Positions 1-10,141 of a stretch of 64,000 nucleotides of DNA are shown here, one piece after another (the stretch's first letter is position 1; every line of letters begins with the position of its first letter). Position numbers and translations under genes: made by a program. Source of the stretch: Mixophyes australis (taxonomy: Eukaryota > Chordata > Amphibia > Anura > Limnodynastidae); contig JAVHZZ010000011.1 of the NCBI GenBank assembly GCA_036250195.1, positions 59,400,919-59,464,918 of the forward strand, read 5' to 3'. Below the pieces are notes generated by a model. That model did no database searches. It saw only the letters and a list, made by a program, of their open reading frames with translations, and was not told the origin of the DNA.

Positions 1-513
1 GATGATCTCAGTCACCCTATTACTGATAAAAGAACAAGTTAGACATCTATTTGAACCACATTTGAAGAAGCCCTCTGTTTGTTTAGACAACCAACCACCT
101 CCTACAGATGTCATATCCACTTTAGTCAGTACATCCTGAACCAAACTGGGCGCTAATATATTTTTTAAATTGTTGTTCCTCTTAAAAATAATCTTAGGAT
201 CTTGGGGCAATATTTGTCGAAGTGACTCATCTTGTTGAAGGATAGGATAATTCCTACTAAAGATCGTCCTGATTTCCCCCGACTTATTATTATATTTAGA
301 TATAAAAGCAACCAGCCCTTTTGTATCAACTTGTTCCCCATTTTGATTCTTAGGCCTATAGGAATCATCTTTCTGTAACAAGGTATCTCTTTCTAATTAG
401 GACACCTCTTTCAAAGCATTATTCAAAATATAATCGGGATAGCCTTTCTTTCTAAAGTCCCCCAACATAGACTCTGCTTGAAGATTGAATGTTTCTGTTG
501 AAGAACAATTTCT
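1..513 (-). pseudogene. PLE C-terminal region: thumb and zinc linker before GIY-YIG
   Basis: After the stop near 514 the same frame continues with PLE-like sequence (GYPDYILNNALKEV), meets another in-frame stop near 398, and then runs open to the left edge. Near the edge it reads FFKCGSNRCLTCSF. This is the Cys-rich linker found between the RT and the GIY-YIG nuclease in Penelope-like proteins. The nuclease catalytic block is not in the window, so whether this copy kept it cannot be told. The short minus-strand ORF at 165-368 lies in another frame and is a shadow. Confidence 0.7.
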
Positions 514-2058
514 TTAAAGTCGCATTAACTGACCCTTTGGTATATTGTCTCTCCATTTCTTATAATGTGAACTTCTGTAGTGTAAATAACTCACGACATC
601 AACTTTCTTCTTATAAGTGGAAGTCACCAACTTCCCATTCTCAACATTCATCTGAATATCCAAAAAATCCATACTGGATGCGTGATAGCGGCCAACAAAC
701 TTTAAATTGTATTCGTTGTCATTCAAAGCAGAAATAAATGAAAGTGCACGTGATTCACCCCCTCTCCATATGATAAACAGGTCATCAATGTACCGCCCAT
801 AAAAGACCAGGTCCGCGCCGAACCCACCTCCCCACACATGGACCTCCTCAAAGGAGCCCATGTATAGGTTGGCATAGCTCGGTGCGAACCTGGTCCCCAT
901 GGCAGTACCCATGATTTGCAAATAATAATGGTGATCAAACAAAAAATAATTGTGAGTTAAAATAAATGAAATGGAGTCAACAATAAACTTCCCCTGTGCA
1001 TCATCTACAAGGGAATCTCTTCCCAACAGCTGTTCAATCACTTGAATACCCTTATCGTGCGGTATATTACTATATAGAGCCTCTACATCCAAAGTGAGGA
1101 ACGCATAGTTATCTTCCCATTCCAAATTTCTTAGATGGTTCAATAAGTGGAGGGAGTCTCGAATGTGTGATTTAAGTTGAACCACCCTAGGTTGAAGAAA
1201 TTTGTCTACATAAAAGGAGAGAGAAGAGGTCAGAGATCCTGTTCCCGAAATTATCGGTCTCCCTGGAGGATAGACCGCATTTTTGTGGAGATTAGGTAGA
1301 TGATAGTAGATCGCTGTGACAGGATACAGCGGATACAAAAATCTAAATTCATCTCGATCAATCACCCCAGATTCTAGGGCTTCATCTAATAGCATCCTCA
1401 AACTTCTTTGGAAATCTAGAGTGGGGTTAGAATGTAATTTCTTATAGAAAGCTAAATCAGTCACTTGTCTATATCCTTCACTAATGTAATCCGTAGTGTC
1501 CTGAACAACTACCCCTCCTCCCTTGTCCGCTGCCCTGATGACAATTGTGGAGTCCTTTCTCAATTCCTGTAATGCTGTTCTTTCCAGTTTAGTGAAATTA
1601 GGATGACTATATCTACTTTTCTCACATAACTCCTTAAAATTCTTTAGAGTTAACTGATAAAAGCATTCGATTTGGGGCCCTTTACATGAAGTGGGAAAAA
1701 ATTCTGACTTCAATTTGAATCTCTTCAAAGGTGGATCCTTCCCATTAAGATTTGTAACATCATAGATCAATTCAGAACTGTCATCCCTCATTGATCCCCT
1801 ACCCTCACAGCTAAGCTCTTCTAGTATATGGAGACATTCACGATCACTACTATCCAATACAATAGGACTCAAATCTGAATCAATTTTCTTTATGCTTTTA
1901 TTAGCAAAATATTTTTTCCTGCATAAAGTGCGTACAAACCGATTTAGCTCAACAAATAGTTCAAACAAGTTAGGTTCTTTTGAGGGAGCAAAATTAAGGC
2001 CCTTACTTAAAAGAGATAGTTCAGACTTACTAAGTGTTTTCGAGGAAAGGTTGAACAC
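514..2058 (-). pseudogene. Penelope-type reverse transcriptase
   Basis: The open stretch is 514 codons and begins at a GTG; the frame stays open only about 12 codons further upstream, so the true start is uncertain. Visible motifs in order are AADKGGGVVV (about residue 175), LPNLHKN with PPGRPIISG (about 254-271), the catalytic LTLDVEALYSNIP (about 321-333), GTAMGTRFAPSYANLYMG (about 384-401) and YIDDLFIIW (about 423-431). The YIDD box and the N/P/G-rich block are typical of Penelope-like RTs, which copy their RNA directly at the cleaved target. The frame ends at an in-frame stop where homologous sequence continues toward the endonuclease linker, so the polyprotein is interrupted. The family call is strong; the clade (for example Neptune-like) is not resolved. 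Confidence 0.85.
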
Positions 2059-2069
2059 CCCCTCGGTAT

Positions 2070-2603
2070 TTACCTCAATCTCGGTCTTCTGCCTTTATCT
2101 TTTTCCTCCTCTCTTACCTCTGACCAATCCCTTGTACGTTTTGGAGTTCTTTCCCTCAATGGTTGATAGGGATTTGGATGCGTGAAACTCCTGATCCTTG
2201 CATCCGGATTCTTCTCTAAAAAAGAGGAGACATCTGGCTCTTGATATTGGTTAGGGGGACTATTTCTAGTTCTTTTTGATCTAGCGCCCAATGGAAATTC
2301 TTGCGGCCTGTCCCTCAAAGGTGAATGAGGAGGAAATCTCCTAACACCTCTACCTAATCTCTCTTCTCTTCTTTGACTGAAGTCCCGCTTATTTTGGTGG
2401 GGATAATTCCTAAAAGAGTTTGGTTTCCTGTAGCCACTTCGTGATCTAGATTTATTTATATTAGAAAAACCAGGATCACGGGTATATTGTGATCTCCGAA
2501 AATTCCTTACTCTATCCAATCTATAGTCCTCTTTATCTCTGTCTGTTAAATAACCTGAGCCTAAGAAATTATTACTCCACAACTTACTCTCCCGATCCAA
2601 CAT
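2070..2603 (-). CDS. Arg/Ser-rich ORF upstream of the PLE RT
   Basis: This is a 177-codon ATG-initiated ORF with a very basic, Arg/Ser/Pro/Asn-rich composition (for example NINKSRSRSGYRKPNSFRNY and REERLGRGVRRFPPHSP). No folded domain is recognisable. Its stop overlaps the start of the RT frame, which is one base back (-1) and opens about 25 nt earlier. A frameshift or an old indel could therefore once have joined the two. Position and composition suggest a disordered, nucleic-acid-binding N-terminal extension of the PLE protein, but this is inference. The first roughly 20 codons lie in DNA that recurs at 34578-34640. Confidence 0.5.
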   Translation of the reverse strand: MLDRESKLWSNNFLGSGYLTDRDKEDYRLDRVRNFRRSQYTRDPGFSNINKSRSRSGYRKPNSFRNYPHQNKRDFSQRREERLGRGVRRFPPHSPLRDRPQEFPLGARSKRTRNSPPNQYQEPDVSSFLEKNPDARIRSFTHPNPYQPLRERTPKRTRDWSEVREEEKDKGRRPRLR

Positions 2604-2630
2604 CCTGACAGTTAGTGTGACTTTTCAGGA

Positions 2631-5028
2631 AACAGTGTTTTGGACGTTCTCGGTTGCTGTCTCATTATTTACCTTCTCTCAAGGTCTAACCTAGCCTTCC
2701 AGTTACAATCTCATCTCACGAGGGGTCAAGAACATTTCAAAAACTGACAGGTTAAGAGTCTGCCCAGGAGTGATCTTTTGGTAGCGGGATAGGACTAGTG
2801 GCCGAAGCTATCAGTCCCTTCAATCAAGTTCCAACTCTTATTCTATTCAATTCGTTCTACCTATTACCACTACTTTATGTTCACACTGGTTTATGGCTAA
2901 TTGAAAGTATGTGATTTGTTACCACTACTCATACATTATACCTCTATTATCAATAACATGAATATCCCTATCATATATTATAACTCTAGGACTATCACAT
3001 TGAATAACAAAAGTTTTGAGTATGACACAGTAATATATTAGACACATTTCAATACACCTTTACCCAGACATTTTTCATTGGTACACCAGTGTATACTTGA
3101 GGATCCTGCATGGTGGTAATTGGATGACGTGTATTTGTTCTACCTGGAGGAAAACCCATCAGCAGGAGGGATATGGGATGGCTCTATTGGTCTACCTTGT
3201 CCATCTCTCCAGAGTCCACAAGACTCCTCACCACATCTCTTCACCTTCCAGACAGTTTATCCCTCAGGTAACACAAATCTTCCTATATTAACCAATATGT
3301 GTATGCGTGCATGTGTGTGTGTGTGTGTTCACATTTTAAAACTAAAACAATACAACGAAAAACAAAACAAAACATAGATTTGTTAACTGTCACATACAAC
3401 CCTGCTGTCTATTTGACAGCTATGTTCGCCCTGGTGTGACAGCCATGTATGGTCGTGTGTGTAAGTGTGGACCTTACTAGCAGCTACTTCAGTTGGTAAC
3501 TGTGTCACTGTATAAAGTCCTCTATGTAGTGTCCTAATCATGTGCTGGTATTGCTATAAAACGATTTCTCAGTCACCTCAACATCGCCCCCTAGACTAGA
3601 AAAATGCTGAAGACCAATGTATATCAATCAATTTTCCCTCTGCCAACTCACATGTCATTCTCAGTACCTCACATTCAGTTACTTGACTAAGTGGGAAAGG
3701 CAAAGGGGTCTATTTCTATAACACTTTCTTCAAATATAACAGTATCCAGTACATGCCTGTCTAACAGTGAAAAAATATAAAACATGAAAATTCTACATTT
3801 TCTAGGGTTTCACATTATGTCGTATCTTGTGGTAAAAATCCTATTCCAATATTCTATACAGAGATGCATATCTGTATGTCTAACCTCCAGCAAACTCCTA
3901 TCCACCCTTTGTGCATCCATATAAAGGCACAATTTTGTAAAGGAGGCACGAATCATAAAAGGAAAAAAAAACAAAACCGAAAAAAAAAAACCCAGATATG
4001 CAATCTATAAAACATGAGTCGTATTTCCACAACAGAACCTTTCTGCTTAAAATCAGCTGTTTCTATATGCATGAAAACAAAACCCCTGACTGTTTCTGTA
4101 ACTCATGTTAATCTAGTGTGTGTATCTCTGAACTTGTCTTATGTAAAAAAAATAAAAATATGTCTTAGCCCCATTGTTGAGACTGTGTCTGATTTTATCT
4201 CCACCAGAGCAGAGATAGAGAGAGAGAGAGAGATAGAGGGAGAGAGAGAGAGAGAGAGAGAGAGACTAGCGTTTGTGTAAAGAATGAGAAATAAGAAAGC
4301 AATGAATGATGGTAATACAAAGATTTAAATACAAACATACATGCAGAAAGGGAGATTTTTACAACAAAATGACAGCTGGATTGGACTCTGACTCTATGGG
4401 GAAATGGCTGTATTCATTTAACTATGATCCCTCCCAAGAATGACTAGGGGGTATTAACTGTGCAATCCAGTGTCGTCCGTCATTTGTTCATTAAGAACTC
4501 GGTATCTCATTGACTACATACCTTTTCAACGGACTTTCCTAACTTATAATAGAGAAATGTAAAAATTAACTGTTGATGACTCATCTGAGATACATAAACG
4601 ATATTTTGGAGCAAGTATGTATATACTTCATTGTTGGATAATGATTCTCAGCCAAACAAATTATCATGAGACACTGCAGCCTAAAACAAAGAGTGTTCCA
4701 TTTGTCTATTGTTAATTAGTCTTTCAAGAGTAATTCTTCTATTTCTCTATCTCTCCCCTTTTAAACACTTAGTCTATATATCTTCTGTGTACCCTTATCT
4801 GTGAGAAGAAAAACAAGATAGTTATCTTAAAACAGCAAACAAAACAAACATTTCCATTCTTTTCCATCGGCCAGCAATTTAGGAAAACAAACATTTGACA
4901 ACATAAAACAAACAAACAAAATCAACACAGATTACCTTTTAAATCCGTTCCCTGCACACTAATACTTACCACAGTTTAAACCCCACCTGGTTGTAGGACT
5001 ACAGTTCTGACCTAACCTCTAGGGTTGG
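2631..5028 (-). other. Non-coding interior of ERV copy 1 (shared with copy 2)
   Basis: No ORF here is supported. The whole stretch aligns by eye with 34641-37062 in the same orientation, including the segment around 3100-3290 that flanks the integrase remnant of copy 2. That remnant (about 175 bp) is missing here: the sequence jumps at about 3188, between short TGGT repeats. A short GT run lies near 3312-3330, a GA microsatellite at 4207-4265 and A-rich tracts near 3960-3990. The ORFs at 3097-3377 and 4014-4280 are chance frames, the latter ending in the GA repeat. Confidence 0.6.
4207..4265. repeat. (GA)n microsatellite
   Basis: This is an imperfect GA run of about 59 bp with a few AT interruptions. 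The paralogous site in ERV copy 2 (near 36090-36120) holds a much shorter GA run, so the array has changed length since the two copies diverged. Confidence 0.9.
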
Positions 5029-6891
5029 CTATGGTTCTCCCCTAAGGCATTGGCTGCTATGAGGTGCACAGGAAACTGTTGAGACTAGTGTGCGCTGCCT
5101 CTGTGGGTGTCTGTGTGATTCCCCCTTAGATGGGCCAAGTCTCTTTGCTTCGTGTCCCATTTTCTTAGCCTTGGCTCTAATATTTTCTTTGCAATCTTTC
5201 CTCAAATGTCGCTTCTTAAGACAGTTAAAACACTTCAAAGATTTCTGTTTCTTTCGTCCCTTATAGTGGTTTTTAAAATTCTGAGGTTTTGGATGTAGTT
5301 TTTCTAATGCCTGGATACTCAACATCATTAACCTATCACCCTGTGCTTTTTCCTTTTTACATATATTTTTATCATGTTCTATAGCATGCTCTCTAATATC
5401 ATTTACCGTGAGACCTCTCCAATTAGGAAAAGAGGTTTGTATCTAGGTCCTTAGATCCTCCCGGAGGCCGTCCATTAGTACTGCAACAGCTAAAGAAAAT
5501 GGAAGTTGCTCAAATCAATTTATAGGCTAGATCAGGTGCATGAAAGGGTGGGGTTATCCTAAAAGGAACAAACACAGACAAATACCCCCAGCACACTGCT
5601 ATAGCCAGCAACAGATCTGCTATTTCTACTGTAGATAAAAATGCAAAAGTCTCAGTTGCACACATTTGCAAATGTATGTATGTTGCAAATGTACTGCAAC
5701 AGCTACCTCCCTGTAATGTGGATTTACACTTATATCCAATATTCCTGTGTACTTAATAATGGGCGCTAGATCCCTTGAAAAATAATCAGTTGTATTCTCA
5801 TTACCTTTTTGTTTGATGTTGTATATTTTGCCCCATTCCATAGTCACTGGAAAATATACGGCCAACTCTTTGATTATACGTCCAATATTATCCTGATTGT
5901 CATCCTCAGTTAAAGGTTTATCCTTCTCCAAACTACAACCCTTAATAAACTTTTGTATATCAGTATCGAGAGGAAGACAAGCTCTAAACAACCCTCGCCA
6001 ATCTTTATTAGTAGGCTCATGTGCATTACCTAAATGTCTAATAAATTTCTGACACTTGGCCAAATCTTTTCTAGGATCAGGGAAATCAGACATAATTGTA
6101 AATAGTTCCGTCTTAGTCTATGGAGAATACATTGCTACCTGTTTCATGGGAACTACACCATCTCTGTCCGCTTTCACATTGGGAACTGCTGTTGTGCAGA
6201 TAGGGTATAAGCCTACCAAATCACTATGTTCTGAACTAGTTGCTGGAATCACTGTTGCAGTACAATGAATGTCTCCCCCTTTGATAACCTTTTCATTATT
6301 CTTACCAATTTCAGCTACTGCCCCTGCTGGTGGAACCATTCCCTTTCCTTGTCTGTATATGTTACTAGCATGGGCAATGGCTGAAATGACTGTGGGTACA
6401 TCTTCTTCCTTTAAAACATTACTTAAGACATCATACAACTTACTAGTTACAGTTTTTACATTTTTGGTATTGGCTGTACTATCCGCCCCGACCGAATTTG
6501 TCGGGGGCGTGTTTGCGCTCAGTTCGCCACGCTTTGCAACGCACACTTCCGGAATGCTTGTTTCCGGTACGCTTACTTCCGCTGAGCGTGCGCTTCCTTG
6601 CCACATGTACCCTTCTTGTTGCCACAATTTTAAACAGTCATCATTTTCAGTTTTCATTTTTGTTGATTTAATCAATCGCACTTTAGCTCTAACATTATTT
6701 AACACCTCTGAGTCAAGAGTACCTATGTTTGGGAAAGGTTTCACACACTCCCGGGTCATCTTGACCCATTTGTCGCAGTATGCCGTTGCATACGCACCGT
6801 ATTTATTATACATAATATGCTTTGCCGAACCAACCGGCCATTCATTAGGCAGCACAACATGAACCATCTCTAGCGTTTGCTTCGTATCCAT
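5029..6891 (-). pseudogene. gag: ERV gag, copy 1 (broken)
   Basis: Three same-family blocks make up a retroviral Gag. Block 6891-6118 holds the matrix-like N-terminus and a long Ser/Thr/Pro/Ala-rich linker. Block 6093-5626 is capsid-like, with a PTNKDW motif. The tail at 5328-5029 carries one CCHC zinc knuckle (C-x2-C-x4-H-x4-C) followed by a basic stretch. The first two blocks share a frame and are split by one in-frame TAG near 6116. The capsid is interrupted by a 198-bp insertion (5493-5690). The frame between the insertion and the knuckle is also broken. The start at 6891 lacks the Met-Gly of copy 3 (55943), so the original start is uncertain. Gag would form the virion core; this copy cannot. 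Confidence 0.8.
5493..5690. mobile_element. 198-bp insertion in gag with 15-bp TSD
   Basis: The 15-mer GTACTGCAACAGCTA occurs directly before (5478-5492) and directly after (5691-5705) this block. ERV copies 2 (near 37540) and 3 (near 57030) have a single version of the site with no insert. The long TSD points to LINE-type target-primed insertion, such as a SINE or a truncated LINE. I see no clear poly-A tail, and the family is not recognised. Confidence 0.75.
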
Positions 6892-8082
6892 TGTGAAAAC
6901 AACTTATTTCTCAACGCTACACAAAAAGACTTTTTACCTGTTCTCCTTTCAAACAGAACTTACTAGAGATTTTTATTTGTGGACGTTTTCAACAGGCACG
7001 TCCCCTTAAAGTTATCAATGCCCTTTCTAGTTTGAGTACTTTACCACTGTTAGCACCCGATATCAATCAAGAATATCAGTGGTTGCGGCATATTTCCTCC
7101 CACATCTCCCAAGTCCCAATCACGGCTGCACTAAATCAACCATGCGGTCTGATCGCACCGCTTACGGATACTAACTATCAGTAAGCTTTGCGATTAATAT
7201 TTGGGAATGCCGCGAAAACCTGTTATTTTCGCTTCGAGTATGCCATGCATACTCTGTGGTGTCTCTTTATCACCTGCTCTTATTTGAACAGAACACCACT
7301 CACACAAAGGTTTCTTTATATCCTGCTCAGCCCTAGAACAGAACCTTTGTTGTCAGGTCACCTTTTTTACCATGCCCCGTCAGACACACCTGAACCAAAG
7401 CGCTATCAATTTTAAATAGTTCCACACTGCCCTCCCAATACTCAATCACGGCCTTGCCATGCGGTCGATTTGCACAGCTCAATGATTCATTATGCAGACC
7501 ACAGATAACACCGCAATGCTCTGTCCCTTCCAGCAAACAATACCCTTTATCAGTGAATGTCGTGATTAGTATTGGGTGCACGTGCAAAAACCTATAGTTG
7601 CCTATTATACTTTTGCCTTTATGTATAAATAACATTCACATACACACACATAACCTTTGTTTTCTGTACAGAAAATACATTTCCCAAACAATGGCACTAT
7701 TTTTTCAGAGAGTGATTACACTATGCATAGATAACAAACTATGATCATGACTGTTTACACACGTGGCAATATTACCGGAAGTACACATACGCAAGGCAGG
7801 AAGTACACATACCCTATGCAGGAAGTACATATACCCTATGCAATGCAATACACCTTAAAACGTAAAACGACAATAAAAAGAAACATTTTTCTTTCTTGTC
7901 CCTAGATTCTAATTAGCGTTCCTTCAGTCTATGCAACAACATACATTCGGTCTCTCAACACAAAGTGAACCACAGGTCTTAAACACATTGCGTTCTTTCC
8001 TGCTATGCGACGCGTCCGTCAATCCACCCTTTGTTGAGGAACCGAATAACGTAAGCGTTGCATACCTGCCGATAATGTAACT
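6892..8082 (-). other. ERV copy 1 untranslated leader
   Basis: About 1.2 kb lies between the primer-binding site and gag on the minus strand. It aligns by eye with 54692-55942 of copy 3 in the opposite orientation. ORFs here (7188-7415, 7333-7635) are short and not conserved as proteins. The length fits a retroviral packaging leader, but no packaging signal can be named from sequence alone. Confidence 0.55.
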
Positions 8083-8102
8083 CCTAAACTCACGAGCACC
8101 CA
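8083..8102 (-). promoter_or_regulatory. Primer-binding site, tRNA-Pro-like
   Basis: Immediately inside the LTR the minus strand reads TGGGTGCTCGTGAG. This resembles the 3' end complement of tRNA-Pro (TGGGGGCTCGTC...) used by many gammaretroviruses. Copy 3 has TGGAGGCTCGC at the same place (54694). The match decays after about 12 nt, so the tRNA assignment is tentative. Confidence 0.5.
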
Positions 8103-8966
8103 ATTATTAAAGTAATTCTATCGTTTTCAAATAAGCATTGCCCAAGCGATTGTATTGTGTTTCTAACGCACAAAGTTATTTATTTTAGCAAATGTAAATA
8201 GTCAACAATTTAATACAATATTATATTGTAATAAAGTACAGTACAGCCAATACCAAAAGATAAATACATACATACCGCTGCAATCGCTGCGCTTCCATGG
8301 GTCCCAATGGAACAGTATATCTTTTAGATGACTGTGGTCAGAGTAGACTGGCTGGCAGCTGCAGCTGTGATCATATATATATTCATTCAGTGTTACAGAG
8401 AACAATGCAAATGACGTAGCTTGCTTCTATAGGTCCAGACAAAGGGTATCTCCAGGGCAAACAGGCCATAGGCTGATTCAATCTAAGGAATCCAAAGGTG
8501 GGGGTCGTCCCTCTAGGGGGTCTGCTCCTTTCATGGCCAGCATCATACAAAGGTTCATTCCCTAATATCAATAACTAAAGTATGCAATGTGCGATCTCTT
8601 CGCCGACTGCACCGGATAGCTGCTGATGAATAGGGTTTCAGTATGATACCAGACATGCCACCTTTCCCACAACCTGAACCATATATATCAGTGAAGTGCA
8701 CATATAATCTTATTATATAAACTAATAATAAACCAAATGCTATCTGCTCATAAATTACAGTGTAACGGAACCAATATGAATATGAATTATATAAATAATT
8801 AAATGTTGTAATGCGAGTGTGTGCGTGCGTATTTTACCGTGCGATCGCACCACGCGCTCTGTTAGGTGACGTACGGATCTGTGTTACGTGGCGTACGCAT
8901 TGCGATCGCACGGCAAAACAATATTAACCAATATACTTTCGTTCATCCAATTATACGACTTTGACA
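8103..8966 (-). repeat. ERV 5' LTR, copy 1
   Basis: This is an 864-bp LTR that begins TGTCAAAGTCG on the minus strand. The same LTR occurs at 32403-33271 and, split by an L2, at 50529-51324 plus 54625-54691 (863 bp once the insert and one target duplication are removed). Its upstream part holds CpG-rich inverted motifs (GTGCGATCGCA on both arms near 8840-8910). The 3' end reads TTTAATAAT before the primer site rather than the usual CA, so the exact inner border may be off by a few bases. Confidence 0.75.
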
Positions 8967-8989
8967 CTACTCATGTAACTGAAAAATTT

Positions 8990-9823
8990 CCCTGGACATG
9001 AAGGAGAGAGGAACATCGATGAGATAAGTCTTTGAAGGTTTGTACAAACTGTGGAAAAACCACGATCCAAAAACCTGAAGGCTAACTCGGAAAAATCTGG
9101 AGTGATGGTTTCAACCCGTAACATATGCCATATATTAAACCAAGGTAGGTTTTATGGGCGAAGGACAAGGAGGACCACACTGCTGAAAAATAGTCATAAA
9201 AAGGAACTACTGATCTCTGCCAAAATGTACCTAGACAAGCCACAATCCTTTTGGGCAAATGTTCTGTGGACAGACAAAGCCAAAATATAGCTCATTGGCA
9301 ATGCAGAACAGCATTTTATTTATAGGTGGCAAAATTAAGCTTTTAAGGAGAATAACACACTACCTACGGGTAAACATGGTGGAGGATCCATAATGGTACT
9401 TGAGGCCTTGACCATATTTAAGAAATCATGAAACCAGAGGATTAGCAAGGTATTTTGGATCAAAATGTGCTACCCATTGTAAGAAAATTAGGTTTGGGTC
9501 AAAGAACATGGGTCCTCCAGCACAATAGAGACCCAAAACGCACATTCAAAAAGAATGGTTTAAAAGGTAAAAATGGACTGTTTTTAACTGGTCAGCAATG
9601 AGTCCTGATCTCGATCAAATTGAAAATCTCTGAAATCTGCCATTGGGAAAAGGAATCCTGCAAACATTCAAGAGCTTCAACAAATTGCAGTGGAGGATTG
9701 GGAGAAAATATCAAAAAATAGGTGCAAGAAGCTTATAGATGGCTATAAGAAATGTATGAAGCCAAAGAGTGTGCATCCAAATATTAAGGAAAGGTGCCTT
9801 TAATACTGTTCAAGTCATATTTT
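8990..9823 (+). pseudogene. Tc1/mariner transposase relic, left part
   Basis: Translations across frames give Tc1-type fragments: a helix-turn-helix-like N-terminus (9051-9290), FWANVLWTDKAKI around 9250, GKHGGGSIMV near 9375, and WTDxSxD-like and ANIQELQ stretches to about 9800. Stops and frameshifts are frequent, so the gene is dead. The left terminal repeat is not seen. The element continues at 16691 on the far side of the L1 insertion. Confidence 0.7.
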
Positions 9824-10141
9824 TTTTTTTTTTTTTAAATTCTTTATTTTCATTGCGAGTGAGCAAGAATTATAACAAACTTAACCAAAAGAATGATCCA
9901 TTAGGAAGAGATATTGTCAGTACATAACATTTGTGACACATGAACCATCAATAGCTCGTAACATTGGCGTAATTCACTACGCAAAAGTTTTAAATTGGCA
10001 ATAGAACACAGACGTAAAAGGAAAAAAAGAACACTCCCCGAAGGAAGGGGAGACAAGGACTAACAGCAAGAGAGGAAAGGGAAAATAAAGTGGAGGGGGG
10101 AGCAGAGGACACATATGGAAGGAGGAGAGAGGGGAGGGGAG

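Larger units (their letters stand above)
1..2630 (-). mobile_element. Penelope-like element (PLE), cut by left edge
   Basis: Read on the minus strand, this stretch gives an arginine-rich ORF (2603-2070), then a Penelope-type reverse transcriptase (2058-514), then a C-terminal segment running off the left edge. The RT has the family's AADKGG, LDVEALYSN and YIDDLF motifs. The last visible segment has the KCG...RCLTC cysteine cluster that in PLEs joins the RT to a GIY-YIG endonuclease. The endonuclease itself would lie outside the window. In-frame stops near 514 and 398 show this copy is dead. The upstream boundary near 2630 is uncertain, because a matching stretch (2540 onwards) recurs in the second retroviral block at 34578. 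Confidence 0.85.
2631..8966 (-). mobile_element. ERV copy 1: 5' LTR, leader, gag, pol-less interior
   Basis: On the minus strand the order is an LTR (8966-8103), a proline-tRNA-like primer site, a 1.2 kb leader, a broken gag (6891-5029) and about 2.4 kb of non-coding interior up to the PLE. No protease, RT or RNase H is readable between gag and the PLE. ERV copy 2 (32403-38475) shares the same interior with scattered differences; copy 3 (50529-57071) shares only the LTR, leader and gag. Gag architecture, the single zinc knuckle and the integrase fragment in copy 2 place the family among gamma/epsilon-like retroviruses. No 3' LTR is visible for this copy inside the window. Confidence 0.75.

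Noticed and set aside
3312..3330. GT run as a functional Z-DNA site
   Set aside because: It is short and interrupted, and nothing in the context supports a role.
6056..6862. Plus-strand ORFs of 70 and 197 codons
   Set aside because: They are antisense to ERV gag, and the same antisense frames appear at 37845-38507 because the two gag copies are related.
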